This document shows positions 45,655-55,102 of a stretch of DNA of 64,000 nucleotides, piece after piece. The number at the start of each line of letters is the position of its first letter. The stretch's first letter is position 1. The position numbers and the translations under genes were made by a program. This DNA comes from Chloracidobacterium sp. Its GTDB lineage: Bacteria; Acidobacteriota; Blastocatellia; Chloracidobacteriales; Chloracidobacteriaceae. Location of the stretch: contig JANWUV010000010.1 in assembly GCA_025057975.1 (NCBI GenBank), forward strand, positions 1 through 64,000, written 5' to 3'. The notes below the pieces were generated by a model. It did not search any database and had not been told where the DNA came from. It worked only from the letters and a program-made list of their open reading frames with translations.

Positions 45655-46794
45655 TTGATTCCAGAGTCAGCCGCCCGTCTTTCCGTTTGGGCCGACATCA
45701 ATCTTCTCCATCTCAAGCACAACTACGAGTGGTTGCGGCGGCAGGCCGGCGTCCCCGTCATGGCGATGGTCAAAGCCAACGCCTATGGACATGGCCTCGT
45801 GCCGGTGGCGACCTACCTGCAAAACGCCGTCGGGGCGGATTGGTTCGGCGTGGCGACGCCTGAAGAAGGGGCGGCGCTGCGTCGCGCCGGGATTACACGT
45901 CCAATCTTGGTGCTGGGCGGTTTTTGGTTCGGGCAAGAACACGATGTTGTTCACTATGATTTGGCGACGACGCTGCCCGATCCAAGTTACGTCCCGGCTC
46001 TGGAACGTGCAGCGGCTTCCCGCGGCCGTGTCGCCGCCGTCCATCTCGAAGTGGACACTGGGATTGGTCGGCTGGGACTGGTGCCGGATCAGCTTGACGC
46101 TGTTCTGAAGGCGCTCAGAAGCTGCCGCCACATCCGACTGGAAGGGCTGATGACGCACTTTGCCGCCGCCGACGCGCCAGAGTATGCCGACTTCACCCGC
46201 GAGCAGATTAAACGCCATCAGGCAGCGTTAGAGTTGGTGCGGGCCTCTGGCTGGACGCCCCGCTACGTCCATTTCGCCAACAGCGCCGGACTCCATGCCT
46301 TTCTACCGGCGGCGGCCGGGAACATGGTTCGGATTGGTGGGCTGCTGTATGGCATCGCTGGTGACGCGCTTTCACCGGCGTTTCCACCGCCGCCGACTCG
46401 TCCGGTGCTGTCGCTGCATGCACGGATTCTGGGCCTAAAAACCGTCCCGGCTGGGACGCCGCTGGGCTACGGCTGCACTTTTGTTACGCGCCGTCCGACC
46501 CGCGTCGCCACCGTCCCACTTGGTTACGGTGACGGCCTGCACCGAACGCAGTCCAACCGGGGCTGCGCGCTGGTTCACGGGCGGAAAGCGCCTATTGTGG
46601 GGCGGGTCAGCATGGATGTCACAATGCTGGATGTCACCGACATACCGGAAGCGACGCTAGGTGATGTGGCGACATTCATCGGCGCACAGGGAGAAGCCGT
46701 CATTTCAGCGGAAGAATACGCCGCCGTGATGGACACGATCGCGTTGGAAGCCACCACGTCTCTGACGGCGCGGGTGACGCGACGCTACCTTTGA
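45655..46794 (+). CDS. alr: Alanine racemase
   Basis: Alr makes D-alanine for peptidoglycan. The 379 residues show the PLP lysine in MAMVKANAYGHG, the barrel motifs LEVDTGIGRLG and HFANSAGLHAF, MVRIGGLLYG, and the C-terminal GRVSMDVTMLDV. The frame begins upstream at 45601, inside the previous gene; the TTG at 45655, preceded by GGTGGG, gives a normal length. The start is not certain. Confidence 0.93.
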   Translation: MIPESAARLSVWADINLLHLKHNYEWLRRQAGVPVMAMVKANAYGHGLVPVATYLQNAVGADWFGVATPEEGAALRRAGITRPILVLGGFWFGQEHDVVHYDLATTLPDPSYVPALERAAASRGRVAAVHLEVDTGIGRLGLVPDQLDAVLKALRSCRHIRLEGLMTHFAAADAPEYADFTREQIKRHQAALELVRASGWTPRYVHFANSAGLHAFLPAAAGNMVRIGGLLYGIAGDALSPAFPPPPTRPVLSLHARILGLKTVPAGTPLGYGCTFVTRRPTRVATVPLGYGDGLHRTQSNRGCALVHGRKAPIVGRVSMDVTMLDVTDIPEATLGDVATFIGAQGEAVISAEEYAAVMDTIALEATTSLTARVTRRYL

Positions 46795-46833
46795 GTCTTT
46801 TTCGGACTGTGCGCCCGACCTTCCACCGTGAGG

Positions 46834-47493
46834 CTATTCGGCGCTGAACGACTTCGCCGCTTGACCTGAAGGCGCAGGCGGCGGTGGTTTGAGCAATGTA
46901 AACGACTCGAAAAAACGCTGAACGTCATCCCGGTCAAGCTCGATGGGAAAGGTCGTCACAACGACTAACTGGTAGAGGCGTGGCGACGCAAAGATGAAGT
47001 CCACGCGCCCAAAAACGGCCTTGTCGCCGCGCGTCCCGCCGAAGAAGACAGCGCGGGCTGGACAGCCCTGTACGATATAGCGATCCTCCTGCTCAATCAC
47101 CCCCTTGTAGGGACGTAGTAGCGCGTCCCGTGCAGCATCCATTACTTGGTCGGGTGTGGTATTGCCCAACTCGGGGCGCATAAACGTTCGTACCGCCACC
47201 TGACATACGGTTTCATTCGCCGATGCGCTTGTGAAAACCAGCACTGCCCCGTTGGAGCTATCCTGACGCTTGGGCTGCTCAAACCCGCGTGGCAAACGGA
47301 CGCGGAAACCGCCCTCTTCGGAAACCAACTCAAAGCCGGTACGGGGCCTGTCGTCCGGGCGCTCCCGCTGGCGGCCGCTCTGCGCCGGAGTCAGCGCCGC
47401 CATCGGCCAAGCCGGCCATCCTATCCACACCAGCAGGCTAAACACGGTGGCGGTCTGCGCCAACCACCAACGCGGATGCGAGTTGTTCACCAT
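46834..47493 (-). CDS. Exported protein of unknown function
   Basis: This is a 219-residue protein with a hydrophobic N-terminal segment (AQTATVFSLLVWIGWPAWPMAAL). The mature part contains GFELVSEEGGFRVRLPRGFE and then alternating strands and helices (VFGRVDFIFASPRLYQLVVV) with a C-terminal RFFESFTLL, like many exported proteins with a beta-sandwich or PsbP-like core. Family uncertain. Its start overlaps the comEC stop by 7 bases, so it is translated with comEC. Confidence 0.7.
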   Translation of the reverse strand: MVNNSHPRWWLAQTATVFSLLVWIGWPAWPMAALTPAQSGRQRERPDDRPRTGFELVSEEGGFRVRLPRGFEQPKRQDSSNGAVLVFTSASANETVCQVAVRTFMRPELGNTTPDQVMDAARDALLRPYKGVIEQEDRYIVQGCPARAVFFGGTRGDKAVFGRVDFIFASPRLYQLVVVTTFPIELDRDDVQRFFESFTLLKPPPPAPSGQAAKSFSAE

Positions 47494-50246
47494 GATGCCC
47501 TCTGCGACGCATAGCCGTAGACACGCAGCGTCTCACCGTCGGTTTCAAACGTTACCGCCCCATCCCGTCCGGTATGCCACTGCCCGGCGCGCGGGAGCAG
47601 GTCAGCGTAACGATTCACAATGTCAGGATGAGGATGTCCAAAGGGCGACTGGCGCGGCGCACTGAAGACGACATGAGCGGCCTGAGTCGCCTTGACAAAT
47701 TCGGCGGAACTGGAACTTCGGCTGCCGTGGTGCGGCGCTTTGACGACATCACACGCCAACGGCGCGCTGGCTGCAATCAGCGCCTGCTCGCTTTTGCCCT
47801 CGATGTCGCCTGTCAGTAAGAACGACCGCCGCCCATAGTCAATGCGTACCACCACCGAGTCGTCGTTTGTACCGGTCGGCGCAGTGTCGGCGGGAGGCCA
47901 CAGAAATGTCAGTTTGACATTGCCGACATGCGTTTGTAGTCCAGCATGCACGAATCGACGCGGGACGCCATAACGGCCAAGCGCCTGCACTAATCGCTGA
48001 AAGACGGCATCGTCGGCGCACGCTGGGCCGTGCCAGACCTGCCCAATCGGGATGTTGCCCGCCAGCGTCGTGAAGCCGCCGACGTGGTCGGCGTCGGGAT
48101 GAGTGGCGACGACGGCATTGAGCCGGTCAATCCCGCGCGCCCATAAGCACCGTGCGATGACGCGCTCGCCGATGTCGCCAATGTCTTCACGAAAATCATC
48201 CGGCGCGGAACGAATGTCGGCAGGTCGTCCGCCGGCGTCCACGAGCAGCGTTTCACCGGTCGGACATTCCACCAGGATGCAGTCGCCCTGCCCAACATCA
48301 AGGAAGGTGACACGCAACCGGTCGTCCGAGGGCGTACGCCAAGCGCGCGGTGGGGCGACAACCAACCAGCCGAAGAGGCTACACAACATGAAGCCCAGCG
48401 CCGGCGTCGCGTATCGCAGCGGCCGGGGCGTCGGCGGGTCAAGCGGACGCCATGCGTGGAGCGCTGTGCCCAACAACCAGCAACCAACCGCAAAACCGCC
48501 ATAGACGACAAGACCCCAGCCTTCCCAGTGGGCAATGCGCCAGTTCCCACACCAACCGCCCAGATCGGCCACCGCCGCCAGCCCCCAAACGCCACTCGTA
48601 GTCAACCACTTGAACAACACAGCCGCCGGCGGCAATAGCCCCAGCACGAGGAAATACCCCAGCGTACTCAGCAGCACGCCCGTCATCACCAGTTCAGCGA
48701 CCAGCGTCGTCACGCCACCGCCCGGCGTTAGACGGTTGAAATAGGCGATGTTAAGCGGCGACAGGACAACCTGAACGCAGACGCCGGCCAACAGTGCGCC
48801 GAACGTCCATCGCAGCAAGGTTTGGAGGTTCCAGTCTCCGTAACCGATCCGTTCAAGCCGCCCGGCCCATGGAGACTTGTCCAAACGATACCTGACTGGC
48901 TCGCGGCGCATTTGCTGACGAAACCGCCTCTCACGCCAGAACAGCGTCTCGGCGAAACGCCGTACAAACAGCGGCGCGGCCGGCGGGTAGGGCGTGGCAC
49001 GGGTGGGTCGCCACGCGCCGATAGCCCGCAGACGTGCGTAGAGCGGGGCGGCGACGCCCACCAACGCAAGCGCCGCTCCGAATGTCAACTGAAAACTTGG
49101 CGCAAACAGGTTCGATGGCTGTGCGATGAGTAAGACACAAGCGCACGCCCCAAGCACATTCAACCAGTGCGATTCACGGTAAAACAGGCGCGTCGCCTGC
49201 CAGACAGAGACGGCGATGGCGGCGCGCCAAACCGGTGGCTCTAATCCCACGAGTAGCGCGTAGCTCCAGACGGCTGTTAGGACGACAGTGGCTGTCGTCC
49301 AGCGGTTGTGCGTCGCCAACGTCAGCAGCCAAGCTGCGCCGCCAGCTAACAGCGCAAAATGTGAACCGGAAATCACCAGCAAGTGAAATGTTCCACTGCG
49401 CCGGAACTGCTCAGCCCACGTCGCATCCAAAAAGCGGTCGCTGCCAAAAACGACGCCGGCCAGCAGGCCGCTTGTCCGAGCGTCAAAGTCCCGTTGTAGA
49501 TAGTGGATTGCCCACAAACGAAGCTTCCGCAGCCATCTCCACAGGGTAAGCGACGAAGCCGCCTGCACTCGCGCCACCGCAATCACGTATCCCTGCGCGT
49601 CATAGCCGCGCCAATCAAGATACGCGCCAACGTCATAGTCGCCGGGGTTGGCGTAACGCCCCTGACGGCTCAGCGTCGCCGTCACCGTGAGCAGATCGCC
49701 GGGCGTCAACGCCAACCGTTCCCATTCAAGGACATGCTCAGGCTGCGTCAGCGGTAGGAACAGACGAACACGTCCCCGGACAGGTTGCGCCAGTGCCGAT
49801 GCCGGTAGGGCCAGCGTCACTACGTCAAGGTCGAGGGTAATACGCCCAACTGCTGGTTCCGGCCAGTCGGTGAGCCAGCCGGTCAAACGCAGCGGCGTCT
49901 CCGGTTCGATGCCACGCAGTCGAACCCGAATCCGGTCGTCCGCCGCCCCTGCTTGCCGCTCAATGGACGCCGCCCATGCGCCGCCTACCACCAAGCAGGC
50001 CGCCGCCAAGCGTAAGCCGGTCATCGGCTGAAAGGTGGTTCGGCGTCGTTGAACGGCCCAGAGCGTCCACAGTCCGGCAAACCCTAGCCCCCATAGGAGA
50101 GGCGGCGTAGACGACAGGAGGCGTTCCACCGCAATACCTGCCGCCAGCCAAAGTGACGCCAAAAAGAGCGGCAGACGGATGAGTTGGTTAGGCTTCCGTG
50201 GGAAGTCGTTGCTTGACACAGTTGCAATCATTCCCTTAGTTTCCAA
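47487..50246 (-). CDS. comEC: DNA internalisation channel ComEC/Rec2
   Basis: This 919-residue inner-membrane protein carries incoming single-stranded DNA in natural transformation. N-terminal membrane segments are followed by an OB-like part (about 100-230), then the competence domain with SGTFHLLVISGSHFALL and many helices, and last a metallo-beta-lactamase-like domain (VVATHPDADHVGGF, KAPHHGSRSSSS). Length is somewhat above the usual 750-800. It is divergent from pilBTC, with 101 bases between starts. Confidence 0.92.
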   Translation of the reverse strand: METKGMIATVSSNDFPRKPNQLIRLPLFLASLWLAAGIAVERLLSSTPPLLWGLGFAGLWTLWAVQRRRTTFQPMTGLRLAAACLVVGGAWAASIERQAGAADDRIRVRLRGIEPETPLRLTGWLTDWPEPAVGRITLDLDVVTLALPASALAQPVRGRVRLFLPLTQPEHVLEWERLALTPGDLLTVTATLSRQGRYANPGDYDVGAYLDWRGYDAQGYVIAVARVQAASSLTLWRWLRKLRLWAIHYLQRDFDARTSGLLAGVVFGSDRFLDATWAEQFRRSGTFHLLVISGSHFALLAGGAAWLLTLATHNRWTTATVVLTAVWSYALLVGLEPPVWRAAIAVSVWQATRLFYRESHWLNVLGACACVLLIAQPSNLFAPSFQLTFGAALALVGVAAPLYARLRAIGAWRPTRATPYPPAAPLFVRRFAETLFWRERRFRQQMRREPVRYRLDKSPWAGRLERIGYGDWNLQTLLRWTFGALLAGVCVQVVLSPLNIAYFNRLTPGGGVTTLVAELVMTGVLLSTLGYFLVLGLLPPAAVLFKWLTTSGVWGLAAVADLGGWCGNWRIAHWEGWGLVVYGGFAVGCWLLGTALHAWRPLDPPTPRPLRYATPALGFMLCSLFGWLVVAPPRAWRTPSDDRLRVTFLDVGQGDCILVECPTGETLLVDAGGRPADIRSAPDDFREDIGDIGERVIARCLWARGIDRLNAVVATHPDADHVGGFTTLAGNIPIGQVWHGPACADDAVFQRLVQALGRYGVPRRFVHAGLQTHVGNVKLTFLWPPADTAPTGTNDDSVVVRIDYGRRSFLLTGDIEGKSEQALIAASAPLACDVVKAPHHGSRSSSSAEFVKATQAAHVVFSAPRQSPFGHPHPDIVNRYADLLPRAGQWHTGRDGAVTFETDGETLRVYGYASQRASW

Positions 50247-50347
50247 CCAAAGCGATCCAAAAAGTCATCCCGTACGGCTTACGCAACGGTTCCGGCACTT
50301 GTCATCAGCCTTGGTCAGATCGGCCGTTCATCGCAGGGTACTCGCAC

Positions 50348-52195
50348 ATGTCAGCAAAGCTTGGTGAGATCCTTCTCAAGGAAGGGTTGATTACGCCTCA
50401 GCAGTTGAAGGATGCGCTCGACTATCAGCGGGCAAATGGCGGTCGGCTCGGCTCGATCCTTGTCACCCTTGGCATGGTGCAGGACGAGGTCATTACCTCT
50501 GTGCTGAGCCGCCAGTATGGGGTGCCCGCCGTCAATCTTGACCTCTTCGATGTAGACCCAAATGCCGTGCGGCTGCTGCCGGAGGAGACGGCTCGCAAGT
50601 ACATGGTCCTGCCGCTGGCGCGCAACGGCTCAACCCTAACGCTCGCGATGGTGGACCCGGCGAATGTCTTCGCCGTGGACGACATCAAGTTCATGACGGG
50701 CCTGAATATTGAACAGGTCGTCGTTTCAGAGGTGTCGCTGGAGCGCGCGCTGGCGCGTTACTACGCGCCGGAGAAGGGCCTCGTACTGGCTGAAAAAATG
50801 AACGAATTTTCAGCCGGACTCAATGATCAGTTCAACTTGGGCAATTTCAGCAACCTCGCTGCTGCGCCGGCCGCTGCGCCGATTAATCTGGAAGAGGCGA
50901 TGAGCGAAATCAGTGAGGCGCTGGGCGAAGGGGACCTCGAAGTCACGGAAGTGCCGACTGAAGAGGTGCTTGACCTCAGCGCTCCGTCCGCTGATGAAGC
51001 CCCGGTTGTCAAACTGGTCAACATGATTCTGGTGAGCTCGCTGGAGTATGGGGCGAGCGACATTCATATCGAGCCTTATGAGAAGGAATTTCGCGTTCGC
51101 TTCCGTGTGGACGGCCTGCTGCGGGAAGTCATGCGTCCGCCCCTAAAAATGCGGGCTGGGCTAACTTCGCGCATCAAAATCATGGCCAAGCTGGACATCG
51201 CTGAAACCCGTCTGCCTCAAGACGGTCGCATCAAAATCAAACTCAAACGCGAAACTGGCGTCCGCGATCTTGACTTTCGTGTTTCAACCTTGCCGACCCT
51301 CTGGGGTGAAAAAATCGTGCTTCGGCTGCTCGATAAAGAGAAGCTGATGCTCGATATGACGAAGCTGGGGTTTGAACCGGAAAGTTTGGAGAAGTTCAAA
51401 CGCCAGATTGCTAAGCCTTACGGCATGGTGTTGGTGACAGGACCGACAGGATCAGGCAAGACCAACACGCTGTACTCGGCGTTGGCCAGCCTCAACACGC
51501 CGGACACCAACATTATGACGGCCGAAGACCCAGTGGAGTTCAATCTGACCGGTATCAACCAAGTGCAGATGAAGGAACAAATTGGGCTGAACTTCGCCGC
51601 CGCCCTTCGTTCCTTCCTGCGGCAAGACCCAAATATTATTCTGGTCGGGGAAATCCGCGATTTCGAGACGGCGGAAATTGCGGTCAAGGCGTCGCTGACG
51701 GGTCACCTCGTCCTTTCAACGCTCCATACCAACGATGCGCCTTCTACTATCAGCCGCCTGATGAACATGGGTATTGAGCCGTTTCTGGTCGCCACCTCGG
51801 TTAACCTCATTCAGGCGCAACGACTCGTCCGACGTATTTGTACGGAGTGCAAAGCGCCCGCCAGAATTCAGCCGCCTGCCCAAACCCTCATCGAGCTTGG
51901 CTTTACCCCAGAAGAGGCGTCCAAGGTCGTCATCTATGAGGGAACAGGAAAGACCAAAGACGGCCGCGAGTGTCCGAATTGTAAAGGCTCTGGTTACAAG
52001 GGGCGCGTTGGCCTCTACGAAGTGATGGAAATGAATGATGAGCTGCGTGAGCTGATTCTGATTGGCGCGTCGGCGCTAGAGTTGCGCAAGAAGGCGATTG
52101 AGCACGGGATGATTACGCTACGGCGGAGCGGACTGCGGAAAATTATGGATGGTATTACGACAATTGAAGAGGTTGTGCGTGAAACCGTCCTCTAG
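50348..52195 (+). CDS. pilB: Type IV pilus assembly ATPase PilB
   Basis: This 615-residue GspE-type ATPase powers pilus extension. The N-terminus carries two adjacent MshEN-type motifs (LGEILLKEGLITPQQLKDAL and RLGSILVTLGMVQDEVITSV), which bind cyclic di-GMP in characterised members. Next come DIHIEPYEKEFRVRFRVDG, Walker A GPTGSGKT at 365-372, the Asp box EDPVEF, Walker B ILVGEIRDFETAEIA, and the zinc tetracysteine in CTECKAP and CPNCKGSGYKGR. It is first of the pilB-pilT-pilC group. Confidence 0.94.
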   Translation: MSAKLGEILLKEGLITPQQLKDALDYQRANGGRLGSILVTLGMVQDEVITSVLSRQYGVPAVNLDLFDVDPNAVRLLPEETARKYMVLPLARNGSTLTLAMVDPANVFAVDDIKFMTGLNIEQVVVSEVSLERALARYYAPEKGLVLAEKMNEFSAGLNDQFNLGNFSNLAAAPAAAPINLEEAMSEISEALGEGDLEVTEVPTEEVLDLSAPSADEAPVVKLVNMILVSSLEYGASDIHIEPYEKEFRVRFRVDGLLREVMRPPLKMRAGLTSRIKIMAKLDIAETRLPQDGRIKIKLKRETGVRDLDFRVSTLPTLWGEKIVLRLLDKEKLMLDMTKLGFEPESLEKFKRQIAKPYGMVLVTGPTGSGKTNTLYSALASLNTPDTNIMTAEDPVEFNLTGINQVQMKEQIGLNFAAALRSFLRQDPNIILVGEIRDFETAEIAVKASLTGHLVLSTLHTNDAPSTISRLMNMGIEPFLVATSVNLIQAQRLVRRICTECKAPARIQPPAQTLIELGFTPEEASKVVIYEGTGKTKDGRECPNCKGSGYKGRVGLYEVMEMNDELRELILIGASALELRKKAIEHGMITLRRSGLRKIMDGITTIEEVVRETVL

Positions 52196-52311
52196 CGCCG
52201 TTCCCATCAGGATGCAGTTTAGCAATGGTCAAAGCGTGCTGTCTTTACTTGCGCACCCACTCTGAGGGACTTCAATGACGACGGCTCAGGCCGCGCAAGG
52301 AGGTACTTGTT

Positions 52312-53487
52312 ATGTCCTCAAACCTTGTACTGAGCGACCTGCTTCGGAAAATGATCGAGCTGGGCGGCTCAGACTTGCATATCACGACAAATTCCCCACC
52401 GCAGGTGCGGGTGCACGGCCGTCTTCAGCCGCTGGATTACCCAGAGCTAACGCCGGCGGATACGAAGCAACTAGCGTATTCGGTCCTGACGGACGCGCAG
52501 AAGCACCGCTTTGAGGAAACGCTCGAACTGGACTTCTCCTTTGGCATTAAGGGGATGTCGCGCTTCCGAGCCAACCTCTTCAATCAGCGCGGCGCGGTCG
52601 GCGCCGTCTTTCGGGCGATTCCCTACGAGATTCGTACGTTCGAGGAGTTGGGCTTGCCGCCGGTTGTCAAAAAACTGTGCGAGAAACCGCGCGGCCTGAT
52701 TCTGGTGACCGGGCCGACCGGTTCTGGTAAGTCCACGACGCTCGCGGCGATGATCAACAAGATCAATGAAGACCGTCACGAGCACATCATCACGATCGAG
52801 GACCCGATTGAGTTTCTACACCCGCATAAGAACTGCATCGTCAACCAGCGCGAAGTTCACGCCGACACCCACAGCTTCGCCAATGCGCTACGCGCTGCTT
52901 TGCGCCAAGACCCAGACGTGGTGCTTATTGGCGAAATGCGCGACCTTGAAACCGTTGAGACTGCCCTGCGCATCGCCGAAACTGGTCACCTGACCTTTGC
53001 AACGTTGCACACCAACTCCGCCTACTCGACCATTAACCGGATCATTGACATCTTCCCGGCGCACCAGCAGGCACAGATTCGGACGCAATTGAGCCTTGTT
53101 TTAGAGGGTGTGCTGTGTCAGGCGCTACTACCAAAAGCCAACGGGCAGGGAAGATGTATGGCGCTTGAAATCCTTGTGCCGAACTCAGCGATTCGAAACC
53201 TCATCCGCGAGGACAAAATCCATCAGATTTACGGGATGATGCAAACTGGGCAAGACAAGTTCGGGATGCAAACCTTCAACCAATCGCTGCTAGGGCTGTA
53301 TCTCAGTCGCCAGATCACGTTGGAAGTGGCGATGGCGCGGTCGCACAACCCCGATGAGCTTCAGGACTTGATTAATCGCGCCACGAGCGGCGTTGGCGGA
53401 CCCGGAGGCCCTGTGCCCCCGGCTGGTCGTCCGATGCCGCCAGGTGCGCCCATGCGTCCCGGTACGCCGCCGCCGATTCGGCGTTAG
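52312..53487 (+). CDS. pilT: Type IV pilus retraction ATPase PilT
   Basis: This 391-residue ATPase disassembles the pilus for twitching and DNA pull-in. Visible are GGSDLHITTNSPPQVRVHG, Walker A GPTGSGKS at 134-141, EDPIEFLH, Walker B VVLIGEMRDLETVETAL, and the PilT-specific AIRNLIREDKIHQIYGMMQ. After NPDELQDLINR comes a Pro/Gly/Arg tail of about 30 residues not seen in most PilTs. AAGGAGG precedes the ATG. A hairpin follows the gene. Confidence 0.95.
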   Translation: MSSNLVLSDLLRKMIELGGSDLHITTNSPPQVRVHGRLQPLDYPELTPADTKQLAYSVLTDAQKHRFEETLELDFSFGIKGMSRFRANLFNQRGAVGAVFRAIPYEIRTFEELGLPPVVKKLCEKPRGLILVTGPTGSGKSTTLAAMINKINEDRHEHIITIEDPIEFLHPHKNCIVNQREVHADTHSFANALRAALRQDPDVVLIGEMRDLETVETALRIAETGHLTFATLHTNSAYSTINRIIDIFPAHQQAQIRTQLSLVLEGVLCQALLPKANGQGRCMALEILVPNSAIRNLIREDKIHQIYGMMQTGQDKFGMQTFNQSLLGLYLSRQITLEVAMARSHNPDELQDLINRATSGVGGPGGPVPPAGRPMPPGAPMRPGTPPPIRR

Positions 53488-53517
53488 TCGGGCGAAAATT
53501 GTTGGACGAACTGTGCA

Positions 53518-53545
53518 AAGTCACGGAGTTTTACCTCCGTGACTT
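53518..53545. terminator. Perfect hairpin between pilT and pilC
   Basis: An 11-base perfect inverted repeat (AAGTCACGGAG and CTCCGTGACTT) with a 6-base loop lies 31 bases after the pilT stop. No T-run follows, so it is not a textbook Rho-independent terminator. It may be an mRNA-stabilising, processing or attenuation element that sets the pilC level. The remaining 230 bases up to pilC show no gene. Confidence 0.6.
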
Positions 53546-53777
53546 GCGCATTCTGTGACGATTGGCCAAGAATACCCGCAAACTTTACGTCAAGGGAAAA
53601 AAGCACCGGTAGACCATGGCGCGGTCGCTCAAGTGTTGAACCCAACCGCCGTGGCGCGCCATGCCATCCGCCGGTATGCGCACCAGAGGAAGCGTTGGTG
53701 GAGTCGCCTGTACCAAGACGGCCCCGCCGACGCCACTGAAGGTCGCGAAGGCATCTGGGCAAGGAGAGGACTCGGTT

Positions 53778-55004
53778 ATGCCGACGTACGTTGTCGTAGG
53801 ACGCAACCAGCGCACTAACCAGCCGGTGCGCCAACAGCGCGACGCCGCCAATCGGGAAGAACTTGAAGCAATGCTCCGCCGTGAACAGATCACGGTCGTC
53901 AGCGTTCAGGAAAAGGGACGCGACATCGCGCTCCCGAAGCTTGTGGGCGGCAGCGTCAGCGCCAAGGAGTTGGCGGTCTTCACCCGCCAGTTCTCGGTGA
54001 TGATTGACGCCGGTTTGCCGCTGGTGCAGTGCCTTGAAATCCTGGCGTCTCAGCAGGAGAAGAACAAGTACTTCAAACAGGTGCTGACGCAGGTGCGCAC
54101 CGATGTCGAAAGCGGCTCAACTCTCTCGGATGCCATGGCCAAGCATCCCAAGGTGTTCGACAATCTGTACACGAACATGGTGGCGGCGGGTGAAACCGGC
54201 GGTATCCTTGACACCATTTTGCAGCGTCTGGCGACCTTCATTGAAAAAATCGTCAAGCTCCGCTCCGATGTGATTTCGGCGCTGATTTATCCGTCGGCAG
54301 TGATTGTGCTGGCGGTGGTTGTCATCGCCGTCATCATGGTGGTGGTCATCCCGGCGTTCCGAACCATCTTTGAAGGCTTGCTCGGGCCGGGTGAACGCCT
54401 CCCGCTCCCGACGGAAATTGTGATTGCCATCAGCAGCTTCATGGCCAGCTACTGGTGGCTCATTTTGATTATTCTCGGCCTCATCGCTTGGACGATTCGC
54501 TCCTACTACAAAACACCCGGCGGACGATATCAGATTGACCGCCTCCTGCTGAAGATTCCCGTGATCGGGGACATCCTGCTCAAAATCGCCGTTGCGCGTT
54601 TCTCAAGAACGCTGGCGACGTTGCTGTCGAGCGGCGTCCCGATTCTTGAGTCGCTTGACATTACGGCGCGCACCGCCGGCAACGTCATCGTCGCCAACGC
54701 CATCAACCGCGTCCGCGACTCGATTGAACAGGGGCAAACGATTGTCGAGCCGCTCAAAGCCAGCGGCGTTTTCCCCTCGATGGTTTGCCAGATGATCGGC
54801 GTCGGCGAGCAGACCGGTGCGCTTGACGCCATGCTGACCAAGATCGCTGACTTCTATGAACTCGAAGTGGATGCGGCGATCGCCAACCTGCTGACGTTGA
54901 TTGAGCCGATCATGATTGCTTTTCTGGGCGTGACCATCGGGAGCATCGTCATTGCAATGTATCTACCGCTCTTTACACTCGTCGGGAAGCTCGCCGGCCG
55001 CTAG
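53778..55004 (+). CDS. pilC: Type IV pilus inner-membrane platform protein PilC
   Basis: This 408-residue member of the GspF/PilC family links the pilus fibre to the motors PilB and PilT. It has two cytoplasmic T2SSF domains (about 70-195 and 275-395: FTRQFSVMIDAGLPLVQCLEIL; FSRTLATLLSSGVPILESLDI; MVCQMIGVGEQTGALDAML) and three hydrophobic segments. The ATG at 53778 has AAGGAGAGG about 8 bases upstream, so the open frame that extends upstream to 53661 is not used. No pilin gene follows in this window. Confidence 0.94.
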   Translation: MPTYVVVGRNQRTNQPVRQQRDAANREELEAMLRREQITVVSVQEKGRDIALPKLVGGSVSAKELAVFTRQFSVMIDAGLPLVQCLEILASQQEKNKYFKQVLTQVRTDVESGSTLSDAMAKHPKVFDNLYTNMVAAGETGGILDTILQRLATFIEKIVKLRSDVISALIYPSAVIVLAVVVIAVIMVVVIPAFRTIFEGLLGPGERLPLPTEIVIAISSFMASYWWLILIILGLIAWTIRSYYKTPGGRYQIDRLLLKIPVIGDILLKIAVARFSRTLATLLSSGVPILESLDITARTAGNVIVANAINRVRDSIEQGQTIVEPLKASGVFPSMVCQMIGVGEQTGALDAMLTKIADFYELEVDAAIANLLTLIEPIMIAFLGVTIGSIVIAMYLPLFTLVGKLAGR

Positions 55005-55040
55005 AAGCCGCCGCCGCGCCGTCTCCTGTAAGCTTGTTCC

Positions 55041-55089
55041 GCCCTGTGGCAAACCCTTCCATAGGCAAAACAATGACTTGCCACAGGGC
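55041..55089. terminator. Inverted repeat between convergent genes
   Basis: A 12-base perfect inverted repeat, GCCCTGTGGCAA (55041-55052) and TTGCCACAGGGC (55078-55089), lies between pilC and the convergent gene at 55103. The loop of 25 bases is long and there is no T-run. It could act as a weak terminator for both strands. Confidence 0.5.
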
Positions 55090-55102
55090 CGCCTTTAGGG
55101 CC

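Noticed and set aside
53551-53777. Possible c-di-GMP riboswitch upstream of pilC
   Set aside because: The conserved GEMM core (AGGGCAAA and GACGCAAAGC-type segments) could not be found in order.
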